From: an uncultured Bacteroides sp.
Lineage (GTDB): Bacteria; Bacteroidota; Bacteroidia; Bacteroidales; Bacteroidaceae
Length of the DNA stretch: 12,001 nt
Direction: 5' to 3'
Assembly (NCBI GenBank): GCA_947071285.1
Contig: CAMTFK010000134.1
Span: 1-12,001 of the forward strand
Part shown: piece after piece, positions 1 to 6,410 of the stretch
How positions within the stretch are numbered: position 1 is the first letter of the stretch
Layout of the letters: the number at the start of each line of letters is the position of its first letter
The notes under the pieces: generated by a model
Seen by the model: only the letters and a program-made list of their open reading frames with translations
The model's database searches: none
Told to the model about the DNA's origin: nothing
Translations under genes and position numbers: made by a program

Positions 1-14
1 GACAACAAAGGGGT

Positions 15-100
15 TTATTAAGTGATTAGTGTTAAGTGATTAGTGATTAGCAGACTGCGCAATGCTTATCACTAATCACTTAACACTAATCACTTAATAA
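15..100. repeat. Long palindrome built of 7-bp units (heptad hairpin 1)
   Basis: Arms 15-47 and 68-100 are perfect reverse complements over 33 bases, around a 20-base centre (48-67) that can add a further 4-bp stem (49-52 with 63-66). The left arm is a chain of heptads: AGTGATT (21-27), AGTGTTA (28-34), AGTGATT (35-41), AGTGATT (42-48). It ends three bases before the -33 box of the next gene. In RNA it would form a very stable stem. It has no protein-coding content. A second element with the same heptad plan but different sequence lies at 6268-6382. It may be the transcript end of a gene to the left or a dispersed Bacteroides repeat; its role is unknown. Confidence 0.9.
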
Positions 101-102
101 CT

Positions 103-118
103 TTTGATTTAAATCAAA
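103..118. promoter_or_regulatory. FNR/CRP-type operator palindrome overlapping the -33 box
   Basis: The 16 bases TTTGATTTAAATCAAA form a perfect palindrome. Its core (104-117) is an exact match to the FNR consensus TTGAT-N4-ATCAA. It covers the -33 box and the start of the spacer, a position where a bound regulator would block RNA polymerase. The adjacent gene encodes a Crp/Fnr-family protein with the E-x-x-S-R recognition-helix residues that read TTGAT half-sites in FNR, so negative autoregulation is the simplest reading. Binding itself is inferred. Confidence 0.7.
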
Positions 119-133
119 TCTTTTATACCTTTG
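103..133 (+). promoter_or_regulatory. Bacteroidales-type promoter of the Crp/Fnr gene
   Basis: TTTG at 103-106 is followed by exactly 19 bases and then TACCTTTG at 126-133, a full match to the Bacteroidales primary-sigma consensus TTTG-N19-21-TAnnTTTG. Transcription would begin near 140. The TTG codon at 131-133 lies inside the -7 box and so cannot be the translation start; the ATG at 170 fits with a leader of about 30 bases. Confidence 0.88.
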
Positions 134-169
134 TGCCCGGAAACGAGTTACAAATACCAGCGAACAATT

Positions 170-754
170 ATGGATATACTATTAAGAGAAACAGTCAATG
201 CCACTGTTAACTCCCGTTATCCGGGCATGGCACCTGAAGGTAGAAAACTGATAGAAGAAATTCTGGTCCGCAAAGAGCTGGAAAAGGGCGAACTCCTATT
301 CAAAGAAGGACAAGTCTGTCATCATATAGCCTTTGTAGGCAAAGGCATGATGCGTCAGTTTTATTACAAAAACGGCAAAGACGTCACCGAACACTTTTCT
401 TACGAAGGTTGCATCATTATCTGCATCGAGAGCACCCTGAAGCAAGAACCTACCCGCCTGATGGCAGAAGCACTGGAACCTTGCACAGTCTACCTCCTCC
501 CCTACGACAAATTCATGAGCTTGACCGAAATCTCCTGGGAAATCAATATGTTCTATCGCAAGATACTGGAGTATTCGCTCATTGTATCCCAGGTAAAGGC
601 CGACTCCTGGCGGTTTGAAACAGCACGCGAACGCTATAATATGCTGATGCATACCCATCCGGAAGTCATCAAGCGGGCGCCATTGTCACATATCGCATCT
701 TATTTGCTGATGACACCCGAAACCCTCAGCCGCGTACGCGCAGGGATATTGTAG
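170..754 (+). CDS. Crp/Fnr-family transcriptional regulator
   Basis: A 194-residue cytoplasmic DNA-binding regulator. Residues about 25-115 look like a cyclic-nucleotide-binding-type beta-barrel (EKGELLFKEGQ, then GKGMMRQFYYKNGKDVTEHF), followed by a long dimerisation helix (about 120-165) and a short C-terminal helix-turn-helix (about 172-190) reading LSHIASYLLMTPETLSR. E184, S187 and R188 occupy the positions FNR uses to contact TTGAT. The N-terminal cysteine cluster of the oxygen-sensing Fe-S FNR is absent, so the signal is unknown. The open frame extends to a TTG at 131, but that codon sits inside the promoter -7 box, so the ATG at 170 is chosen. An FNR-type palindrome in its own promoter suggests autoregulation. 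The protein ends soon after the recognition helix, which is usual for short Bacteroidales members. The family call is firm; regulon and ligand cannot be told. Confidence 0.9.
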   Translation: MDILLRETVNATVNSRYPGMAPEGRKLIEEILVRKELEKGELLFKEGQVCHHIAFVGKGMMRQFYYKNGKDVTEHFSYEGCIIICIESTLKQEPTRLMAEALEPCTVYLLPYDKFMSLTEISWEINMFYRKILEYSLIVSQVKADSWRFETARERYNMLMHTHPEVIKRAPLSHIASYLLMTPETLSRVRAGIL

Positions 755-802
755 AAAATAGAAAAAACATTTAAAATACATGTAACCGTGCAAATAAAGT
801 TA

Positions 803-810
803 TATATTTG
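803..810 (+). promoter_or_regulatory. Probable -7 box (TATATTTG) of the lipoprotein pair
   Basis: TATATTTG matches TAnnTTTG exactly, but no good TTTG lies 19-21 bases upstream. The box ends only five bases before the ATG at 816. Transcripts started here would have almost no leader, or would begin at the start codon itself. Confidence 0.5.
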
Positions 811-815
811 TATTG

Positions 816-1448
816 ATGGAGAGGAAGACACACGTATTGCTACTGAAAATAATGTTGATATTCGCACTTACACTGGCCGGATGCCAGGCAAGTTCTGACA
901 AAGAAACGCCATCGGTGCAACTGCCGCAAGCATTGTTCCGGGATGGAGACATTGCTTTCAGAAGAGGAACAGGAATTGCCAGCAGAGTGGTATTGGCAGC
1001 AGACCGGGAAGGAAATTATTCGCACACCGGCATCCTCAAGAAGCAGAAAGGGAAATGGTACGTGATACATGCCGTGCCCGGCGAACCGGACTTCAAGGAT
1101 GACCCCGACCGTGTAAAGATGGAACCCATAGAGACATTTTTCAAGAAGAGAAAAGTCGTTAACGGAGCAATTATGCGTGTGCAGGAGGATTCCATAGCTG
1201 CATGCCGGGCGGCGATTCATGCTGAGCACCTTTACAATGCACGTGTACTATTCGACCATGATTATGACCTGGCAGATACCACCAAAATGTATTGCACGGA
1301 ATTTATCGATTTCGTATACAAGAAGGAAGGAATAGATTTGCCCGAAGGACGTATCAGCCACGTGAATATTCCCGGATTCAGAGGAGATTATCTCCTACCT
1401 AATGATATTGCACAGAGCAAGCGCCTCTGTTTGATATACTATTTTTAA
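816..1448 (+). CDS. YiiX/YebB-like (circularly permuted NlpC/P60) lipoprotein
   Basis: A 210-residue predicted lipoprotein. The N-terminus MERKTHVLLLKIM has a positive start and a hydrophobic core leading to the lipobox LAGC (lipidated C23). The mature part has the layout of the YiiX/YebB-like cysteine hydrolases, a circularly permuted branch of the NlpC/P60 papain-like fold: a GDIAFR segment near residue 44, then NYSHTGI with the putative catalytic His70, and later MYCTEFI with the putative nucleophile Cys160 and Glu162. The His-before-Cys order marks the permutation. Members are thought to cleave peptide, amide or lipid-amide bonds in the envelope; the substrate here is unknown. The frame could begin at the TTG at 813, but the adjacent ATG at 816 is preferred. 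The next lipoprotein gene starts 30 bases after its stop, so the two are probably co-transcribed. Confidence 0.82.
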   Translation: MERKTHVLLLKIMLIFALTLAGCQASSDKETPSVQLPQALFRDGDIAFRRGTGIASRVVLAADREGNYSHTGILKKQKGKWYVIHAVPGEPDFKDDPDRVKMEPIETFFKKRKVVNGAIMRVQEDSIAACRAAIHAEHLYNARVLFDHDYDLADTTKMYCTEFIDFVYKKEGIDLPEGRISHVNIPGFRGDYLLPNDIAQSKRLCLIYYF

Positions 1449-1478
1449 GTACACATTAATCACTTTAAAAAAAAGCGT

Positions 1479-1886
1479 ATGAAAAAAGTATTTTATTTTA
1501 GTCTGATGGTGATGACTATGTTTGTGATGGCAGCTTGCTCCTCTTCAAGTGGTCCGGGAGATTCGATGAAGAAGTATTGCAACGATCTTATCAAAGGTAA
1601 CTATGAGAAGTTTGTAGACGGCATTGCTTTAGGTGAAAACGTAACAAGCGATGAGCTGAAAAAGCAAAAGGACGGACTCGTTGCCATGATGAGGGATAAA
1701 GTCTCCAAAGAATATGAAAAGATGGGCGGACTGAAAAGCATAGAGATTCTGTCGGAAGAAATTTCGGAGGATGGAAATACAGCAACCGTAAAGATAAAAC
1801 AAACCTACGGAAACGGAGAAACGCAAGAGGGTACACAATCGATGGTGAAAAGAGATGGTAAATGGCTGATGTCAATAGATAAGTAA
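1479..1886 (+). CDS. DUF4878-like small lipoprotein
   Basis: A 135-residue predicted lipoprotein. Residues 1-19 form a signal sequence (MKK, then a hydrophobic stretch) ending in the lipobox MAAC with lipidated C20, followed by a Ser-rich linker. The rest has the pattern of DUF4878 / NTF2-like proteins: an amphipathic helical part (SMKKYCNDLIKGNYEKFVDG), further charged helices, and then beta strands (GNTATVKIKQTYG, and QSMVKRDGKWLMSIDK at the C-terminus). Such proteins have no known catalytic residues and probably form a small cone-shaped cavity in the envelope. It lies 30 bases downstream of the hydrolase lipoprotein with no promoter between them, so it probably shares its transcript, which would end at the hairpin 1910-1954. 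The lipoprotein call is firm; the DUF4878 call rests on pattern and length. Confidence 0.82.
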   Translation: MKKVFYFSLMVMTMFVMAACSSSSGPGDSMKKYCNDLIKGNYEKFVDGIALGENVTSDELKKQKDGLVAMMRDKVSKEYEKMGGLKSIEILSEEISEDGNTATVKIKQTYGNGETQEGTQSMVKRDGKWLMSIDK

Positions 1887-1909
1887 GCTTTTCATCTCAG
1901 TATAAGCAA

Positions 1910-1954
1910 CCGGGCGGTTCGGTCAGGAAAGAGGTTTCCGACCAGACCGCCCGG
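1910..1954. terminator. Intrinsic terminator, probably bidirectional
   Basis: Arms 1910-1924 and 1940-1954 pair over 15 positions with a two-base internal mismatch, starting with CCGGGCGGT. The stem continues through GGAAA (1926-1930) and TTTCC (1935-1939) past a single bulged A to a 4-base loop (1931-1934). The downstream + strand side reads CTTTTATTT. It lies between convergent genes (stops at 1886 and 1967). On the - strand the tail is TTGCTTATA, weaker, but it may also serve the creatininase-family gene. Confidence 0.88.
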
Positions 1955-1966
1955 CTTTTATTTCAT

Positions 1967-2728
1967 TTAATAGAGTTCGCTCTGTCCGACTTCTGTGAAA
2001 AGTCTGGCAAGTTTCTCTATCACCGGTTTCACGTAGCGTTCACCTTTCTCAGCTGAAGCTTTCTTAGGGTTCCCCACTCCACTATCCACAGTAGCTTTAT
2101 CCCAATGGCGCGGTGCCCATCCCACCTTTTCGTTCAGGGAAGGAATGGCAAAAGGCTTGGAATCTCCGTCTCCCGCTTCATTCAGGTTTACCAGTTCCGG
2201 GTGATAATACATCATCACGGATGTTTCCTGCTCACCGGCATGGTCGTCTATCTCCGCCTCAAAATACCCTTTAGTGGGAACAAGGCTGAACCAGTCAGAA
2301 GCAATAATCATGAAATCGGGGTAGGTAAAGGCAAGGTCGCGTATCATACCTTTGAAGTTATTGCCACCATGTCCGCTGATAATAATCAGCTTGCGCATTC
2401 CTTGAGCATAGAGGGAAGCAACGATATCCTCCAGAATGGCTTGTTGGGTGGAGTAGCGGGTATGTATGCAGAAAGGAAGTTCACGTTGTCCGGGATTGTG
2501 TGCACCAAAACCTACAGGCGGCATCACCATACAGCGGACACCGGAACGCTCCAGTGCTAATGTGGCGGCATCCACAGCAATGTCGTGGGGCAAAATACAA
2601 TCAGTGAGATACGGAAGATGTAGATTATGGGGCTCAGTCGCCCCCCAAGGCAGTATGACAACATCATACTTCACGTCCTTCACTTTTCCATAGCAGGAAA
2701 CAGTAAGGTCAATTTCTCTTTTTTCCAT
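1967..2728 (-). CDS. Creatininase/amidohydrolase-family metalloenzyme
   Basis: A 253-residue cytoplasmic protein of the creatininase family, metal-dependent hydrolases acting on cyclic or linear amide bonds (creatininase, formamide hydrolases of flavin/deazaflavin synthesis and mycofactocin MftE-type peptidases are relatives). The family signatures are in order: the metal-ligand segment PWGATEPHNLHLPYLTD (E32, H34, D43), SGHGGNN (H120), and DDHAGEQETS (H163, E166, E168). Length is normal and no signal peptide is seen. The first motif reads E-P-H-N where the better-known members read E-Q-H-G, so this belongs to a less studied subgroup and the substrate cannot be assigned. It is downstream of the AraC-family gene in the same direction with a 108-base gap; co-regulation is possible but not shown. 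Confidence 0.87.
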   Translation of the reverse strand: MEKREIDLTVSCYGKVKDVKYDVVILPWGATEPHNLHLPYLTDCILPHDIAVDAATLALERSGVRCMVMPPVGFGAHNPGQRELPFCIHTRYSTQQAILEDIVASLYAQGMRKLIIISGHGGNNFKGMIRDLAFTYPDFMIIASDWFSLVPTKGYFEAEIDDHAGEQETSVMMYYHPELVNLNEAGDGDSKPFAIPSLNEKVGWAPRHWDKATVDSGVGNPKKASAEKGERYVKPVIEKLARLFTEVGQSELY

Positions 2729-2796
2729 GTTTTATTTATTTTGGGGGTATATTTCAAATACTAAATATTAGGTATTAAGGCTGCGCTACCACACTG

Positions 2797-2804
2797 CAAA
2801 ATTA
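2797..2804 (-). promoter_or_regulatory. Possible -7 box upstream of the creatininase-family gene
   Basis: On the - strand this reads TAATTTTG, matching TAnnTTTG, and would give a leader of about 60 bases. No TTTG is correctly spaced upstream and the surroundings (2755-2836) are very AT-rich, so a chance match is quite possible. Confidence 0.3.
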
Positions 2805-2836
2805 ATATTTAATAGTTAATAATTAATAGTAAACGC

Positions 2837-3709
2837 TTATTGCTTACGGTATTCTTTCGGAGACATTCCGGTATGGTGCTTAAAATATTTGCCAAAGAAG
2901 GATTGATTGGCAAAATGAAGTTCATCGGATATTTCCTGGATACTCATCTCGGAAGATTTCAGCAAAGCTTTGGCTTCCAGAATCACGAGGCTGTCTATCC
3001 ATTCTCCGGCTGTCTTGCCGCTGACTTCTTTCACGGCAGTAGAGAGATGTTTGGCGGTCAGGAACATCTTGTCGGCATAATAGGCAACACTGCGTTCCAC
3101 TTTATACGATTCGGAGATGGCACGGATGAAACGCTCGAAAAGGTCTTCTTTCCGGGTTTTCGTCTTCCGCACTGCCGGTTCATTTCCCTGATAGATGCCA
3201 TATATCTCATAGAACAGAGAAAGGATCAATCCTTGGGTAATTTCTTTACGGAAAGGATTATCCTTCAATTTCACTTTCTTTTGGAGAAAAGAGTAGTATT
3301 CCTGCACGGCTTCCATTTCCTCCTGCTTGAGGCGAACACAAGGCTGTTCCTTAATCATAAAGAACAAAGGGAACAACTGTTGTACTGTAGGGAGTACATC
3401 GTCAATGAACTGGCCGGAAACTACAATGAAAACACCGGTAAAATCGTCCGAACGTTCCACTTGCTGCAAAATCTGTTCAGGTAGGGTGACCACAAGAACG
3501 CCTTCGGTAAGTTCATGCTCTTTCAGGTTGATGCGTATCCGGCAGTGCCCTTTCAGGCAAAGTGTCAGGCAAGACGCATTCAGGCGCGTAGGGTAACCGA
3601 ACAAAGGGATGTCTCCTATATTATCGAATATGGCAAAATCATTTCCTATAAAATCCATTGCCGGAAAGCGGCGAATAGTTGCGATGTCTACGTTCTTTAT
3701 ATTTTTCAT
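2837..3709 (-). CDS. AraC-family transcriptional regulator
   Basis: A 290-residue regulator. The C-terminal part (about 190-290) is a typical AraC/XylS double helix-turn-helix: VERSVAYYADKMFLTAKHLSTAVKEVSG forms the first HTH, and MSIQEISDELHFANQSFFGKYFKHHTG followed by MSPKEYRKQ the second, with the usual F-x-x-x-F-K-x-x-x-G-x-x-P-x-x-Y-R ending. The N-terminal part (about 30-130) looks like a cupin-type effector domain (CLKGHCRIRINLKEHELTEGVLVVTLPEQ). Such proteins bind a small ligand and recruit or block polymerase at direct-repeat sites. The start is preceded on the - strand by AAAGGGAG, a fair Shine-Dalgarno site, and by a TATGTTTG -7 box. Three 21-bp direct repeats lie 120-170 bases upstream. 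Likely targets are the flanking receptor or the creatininase-family gene, but this is not proven. Confidence 0.9.
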   Translation of the reverse strand: MKNIKNVDIATIRRFPAMDFIGNDFAIFDNIGDIPLFGYPTRLNASCLTLCLKGHCRIRINLKEHELTEGVLVVTLPEQILQQVERSDDFTGVFIVVSGQFIDDVLPTVQQLFPLFFMIKEQPCVRLKQEEMEAVQEYYSFLQKKVKLKDNPFRKEITQGLILSLFYEIYGIYQGNEPAVRKTKTRKEDLFERFIRAISESYKVERSVAYYADKMFLTAKHLSTAVKEVSGKTAGEWIDSLVILEAKALLKSSEMSIQEISDELHFANQSFFGKYFKHHTGMSPKEYRKQ

Positions 3710-3730
3710 CTCCCTTTCTTATTTCTGTGG

Positions 3731-3738
3731 CAAACATA
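3731..3738 (-). promoter_or_regulatory. Probable -7 box of the AraC-family gene
   Basis: On the - strand it reads TATGTTTG, an exact TAnnTTTG match, 22 bases before the ATG at 3709. No TTTG is seen at the right distance upstream, which fits a promoter needing an activator. Confidence 0.5.
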
Positions 3739-3806
3739 AGCAATATTTCCTTGAAAACCGTCCGAATTATCCTAAAAAAAAGAAAAAGGGAACATTTACC
3801 ATAAGA

Positions 3807-3878
3807 AAGGGCTTATGAAAATATGCTCTTGCAATAAATTCATAAGCCCTTGCAATAATTTTGTAAGCCCTTGCAATA
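3807..3878. repeat. Three 21-bp direct repeats with an overlapping inverted repeat
   Basis: CTTGCAATA occurs at 3828-3836, 3849-3857 and 3870-3878, exactly 21 bases apart. The last two copies share the longer core TAAGCCCTTGCAATA; the first is diverged. An inverted repeat of 13-base arms, AAGGGCTTATGAA (3807-3819) and its complement (3839-3851), overlaps the first two copies. The region lies between the receptor stop (3897) and the AraC-family start (3709). The 21-bp spacing is two helix turns and equals the half-site spacing known for AraC itself at araI, so it may be an operator for the neighbouring regulator. The hairpin could alternatively end the receptor transcript. Confidence 0.72.
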
Positions 3879-3896
3879 TTAAATTTAGACCTTAAA

Positions 3897-6218
3897 CTAA
3901 TTCATTATCTTGAAACCGATAAAGAAGGTACGGGGTTGTGTCGGTCCGTAGAAGTAACCGGAATCACGAAACTCGCCTTTATCAAGGTCTTTCTGGAAAC
4001 TATTGAAGATGTTCTGCACGCCGGCATTGAGTTGCAACTTGATGTGGTCGTGCAGAACAAACGTATAATTGAGTTTCAGATTGAGGTCGAAGAAGTCAGG
4101 GGTATTCTCCATGCGGTCTTTCTCAATGTTGCAGAAAGCTCCTTCCGGCGCATCTACCGGCGCGTAGTGGGGAACAATCATCTTGCCGGTATAGATGCCG
4201 GACAAAGAGAAGTCGAAGTTCTTCAACGGTGCGGAAGAGAAGGTGAAATAACCGTAGTAATCCGGGGTACGCATCATGCGCTTGGTGGTCAGTTCTTCAT
4301 CGTCTACTTCCGTCCATACTTCTGCCTCCGTATAGCGGCTACGTTGCGCCGTGAAACCTAACTGAAACTGCGCCTCCTTGCCATGGGCGATTTTAGCATC
4401 CAGATTGAGACCATATACACGCGCACCACTACCGTTACGACGCTCTTTTATCTTGTCTCCATTCTCATCTTTTCCGATGTCCTCTAATACGAACACATGA
4501 CGCAGGTCGGTGTAGAAACCTTCCAACAAGATGTTTGCCTGCCAATGTCCCAGACGTGTACTCCAGTCCACAGAACCGCTGTAACTGTTGGAACGTTCTT
4601 CACGCAGATTGTCAGCCAGTTTAATCTGAACACCTTCGCCACCTACAGCCGTCACGTGCAAATCTTCGTCATAAGCTTGCGGTGCGCGGAAACCGGTGGA
4701 GTACGTCAGACGTGCCTGAAAATCTTCCGTAGGTTTGTAAAGGAAGTTGATACGGGGACTGAAAATCAGCTTGTCAATCAAGTTATGCTTATCCAGACGT
4801 GCCCCAACCAACATGGTAAGCTGGCGCATTTTCCATTCATTTTGGACAAAAGCGCTGGCTATGCGTACATCTTGTTTCATATCACGGTGATAACCGGTCA
4901 TGACATCATGCAAAGAGTTATTCTGGTATTCCAGTCCACCGGTAAAGGTGGCAGGGGCGAAGAAACAGTTGTTCATATTGCCGACATACATACCACCGGC
5001 AACCCAGGTCAGGTCATCGGTCTTGCCATAGGCATTCATGTCTTGCTGGGCACCATAATAGCTGTTTCTGTCTGTGTGCTGAAGAGAACCATAGAGAGAA
5101 ATCTTATGTTTATACTCACGCCAGAACAGGTCGTAGCTGACACCACCACTATTGATGATGTGCTTGGTCTGTTCTGTGATGTCCGACTCATGGGGCTGAA
5201 GATCAAACTTATTACCGCCACGGCGAAACTCATTGGTGGTGTGATACTCGAGATTAATACGGCTGAAATGCGTAGGACGGTAGTAGGCACGGAAGCCGAA
5301 AGTATTCATGTTAAGTTTGCCAAGTTCGGAGAAACCGTCACCATCACGATCGTAAGGATTGCGATTGCGGTAGCTTTCATACAAGGCGATGCCATAGGAG
5401 TTATCTTTTGCCACCAGAGAGACGTTACCGCCCATATATTGTTCCCATGACTGCCCGTCCATACAAGAGAGCATGCTCGATACTTGGAAAGAGTTGCTGA
5501 TGGGGTCTTTAGTGATAATATTGATAGTGCCGCCCACCGCATTCGCCCCAAACAGAGCAGAACCACCGCCACGCACCACTTCTACCCGCTCTATCATATT
5601 CACAGGCATCTGTTCCAAACCATACACACCGCTAAGGGCACTGATGATAGGACGGCTATTAATCAAAATCTGAGAATACGGACCTTCCAAACCATTGATA
5701 CGTACTTGCGGGAAGCCACAGTTCTGGCAGTTATTCTCTACACGCAGACCGGACTGGTAATTCAGTGTTTTCGCAAGGTCGGTGGAGTTCACCATCTCAA
5801 AGAGCTTGGCACTCATCACGTTGACAACTACCGGGGCTTCTTTCCGGCTCACCTCGTTGCGGTTGGCAGACACTACCACTTCATCGGTCATGAAGCTCTC
5901 TTCAGCCATCGGGAAGTGTACGACTGCGGTGAAATCCTTGCTGACAGTCACTTCTTTTTCTTGTGTTTTATATCCCACAGCCGATACGCGAAGTGTATAT
6001 TTCCCTGCGGGAAGCTTGCGGAATTCAAACTGACCTTCTTCATTAGAGACTGTTCCCTGACCGTTTTCTTTGATTAATATAGTTGCATAAGGTATGTTTT
6101 CTTCGGTTCCTTTCACTATCACGTGGCCGGAAATCATGTTGCCTTCCTTTATAGGATTCACGGCATAGAGGCTGATGCAAGCCACCGCAAGCACCAGCAC
6201 AAGTATATGTTTTTTCAT
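3897..6218 (-). CDS. TonB-dependent outer-membrane receptor (CirA/BtuB-like), possible metal or metallophore uptake
   Basis: A 773-residue TonB-dependent transporter that would import a scarce nutrient across the outer membrane using TonB energy. A signal peptide spans about residues 1-19. Residues about 29-105 form a CarboxypepD_reg-like beta-sandwich (SGHVIVKGTEENIPYATILIKENGQGTVSNEEGQF is its start, given in two parts here: residues 30-64), typical of Bacteroidetes receptors. A TonB-box-like DEVVVSA lies at 112-118. The plug (about 125-240) contains QVRINGLEGPYSQILINSRP, ERVEVVRGGGSALFG and GGTINIITKDP. The remainder (about 250-773) is a 22-strand-type barrel, and the C-terminus reads RTFFIGFKIMN. 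The plug carries a CxxC (C164, C167), unusual in a receptor plug. There is no SusD-like partner, which argues against glycan uptake. Upstream on the same strand is a membrane-anchored His-rich protein, which hints at a metal substrate. The family is certain; the substrate is inferred. Confidence 0.92.
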   Translation of the reverse strand: MKKHILVLVLAVACISLYAVNPIKEGNMISGHVIVKGTEENIPYATILIKENGQGTVSNEEGQFEFRKLPAGKYTLRVSAVGYKTQEKEVTVSKDFTAVVHFPMAEESFMTDEVVVSANRNEVSRKEAPVVVNVMSAKLFEMVNSTDLAKTLNYQSGLRVENNCQNCGFPQVRINGLEGPYSQILINSRPIISALSGVYGLEQMPVNMIERVEVVRGGGSALFGANAVGGTINIITKDPISNSFQVSSMLSCMDGQSWEQYMGGNVSLVAKDNSYGIALYESYRNRNPYDRDGDGFSELGKLNMNTFGFRAYYRPTHFSRINLEYHTTNEFRRGGNKFDLQPHESDITEQTKHIINSGGVSYDLFWREYKHKISLYGSLQHTDRNSYYGAQQDMNAYGKTDDLTWVAGGMYVGNMNNCFFAPATFTGGLEYQNNSLHDVMTGYHRDMKQDVRIASAFVQNEWKMRQLTMLVGARLDKHNLIDKLIFSPRINFLYKPTEDFQARLTYSTGFRAPQAYDEDLHVTAVGGEGVQIKLADNLREERSNSYSGSVDWSTRLGHWQANILLEGFYTDLRHVFVLEDIGKDENGDKIKERRNGSGARVYGLNLDAKIAHGKEAQFQLGFTAQRSRYTEAEVWTEVDDEELTTKRMMRTPDYYGYFTFSSAPLKNFDFSLSGIYTGKMIVPHYAPVDAPEGAFCNIEKDRMENTPDFFDLNLKLNYTFVLHDHIKLQLNAGVQNIFNSFQKDLDKGEFRDSGYFYGPTQPRTFFIGFKIMN

Positions 6219-6267
6219 TAATTTGCGCTCAAAAATGTATTAATTGAAATAATAAGCGAAGCTTTGC

Positions 6268-6382
6268 AGTAGTTAGTAGCAAGTAGTTAGTAGTTAGTAG
6301 AATAGTCCCGTTTATAAAAACGGTTATAATCCGGACTATCTTCTACTTACTACTTACTACTAACTACTTGCTACTAACTACT
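6268..6382. repeat. Second heptad-built palindrome (heptad hairpin 2)
   Basis: Arms 6268-6294 and 6356-6382 are perfect reverse complements over 27 bases. The left arm is a chain of heptads: AGTAGTT (6268-6274), AGTAGCA (6275-6281), AGTAGTT (6282-6288), AGTAGTT (6289-6295), AGTAGAA (6296-6302). A nested stem joins ATAGTCC (6302-6308) with GGACTAT (6333-6339), and inside it CCGTTT (6308-6313) pairs with AAACGG (6318-6323) around ATAA. The right side has extra units, so the array lengths differ between arms. It has the same plan as the palindrome at 15-100 with a different heptad sequence. It lies between the His-rich gene and the receptor gene and would fold in their transcript. Confidence 0.88.
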
Positions 6383-6388
6383 AACTAC

Positions 6389-6409
6389 TTATCGTGCTTC
6401 GCACGATAA
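6389..6409. terminator. Tight hairpin just after the His-rich gene
   Basis: TTATCGTGC (6389-6397) and GCACGATAA (6401-6409) pair perfectly around a 3-base loop. On the - strand it begins one base after the stop codon of the His-rich gene. No T-run follows, so it is a weak candidate for an intrinsic terminator; it may instead protect the mRNA 3' end or attenuate read-through into the receptor gene. Confidence 0.45.
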
Positions 6410-6410
6410 T

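Noticed and set aside
21..100. CRISPR-like repeat array
   Set aside because: The repeats are 7 bp with no spacers and form a palindrome; no cas genes are nearby.
15..100. Invertible (phase-variable) promoter flanked by inverted repeats
   Set aside because: Only 20 bases lie between the arms, too few to hold a promoter, the promoter lies outside, and no recombinase gene is present. The 6268-6382 element likewise has no promoter boxes between its arms.
170..754. Oxygen sensor FNR (fnr)
   Set aside because: The N-terminal cysteine cluster needed for the 4Fe-4S centre is absent, so only the family, not the FNR function, is supported.
2755..2830. Third palindrome of the heptad type
   Set aside because: The AT-rich stretches resemble each other loosely, but no long perfect arm or 7-bp period could be shown; simple AT richness explains it.
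4497..5450. 317-residue open frame on the + strand
   Set aside because: It is antisense to the receptor gene, has no recognisable domain and uses codons that mirror the real gene; a shadow frame.
3897..6218. SusC-type glycan transporter
   Set aside because: No SusD gene adjoins it, the length (773 residues) is well below typical SusC proteins, and the plug resembles CirA/BtuB-like receptors.
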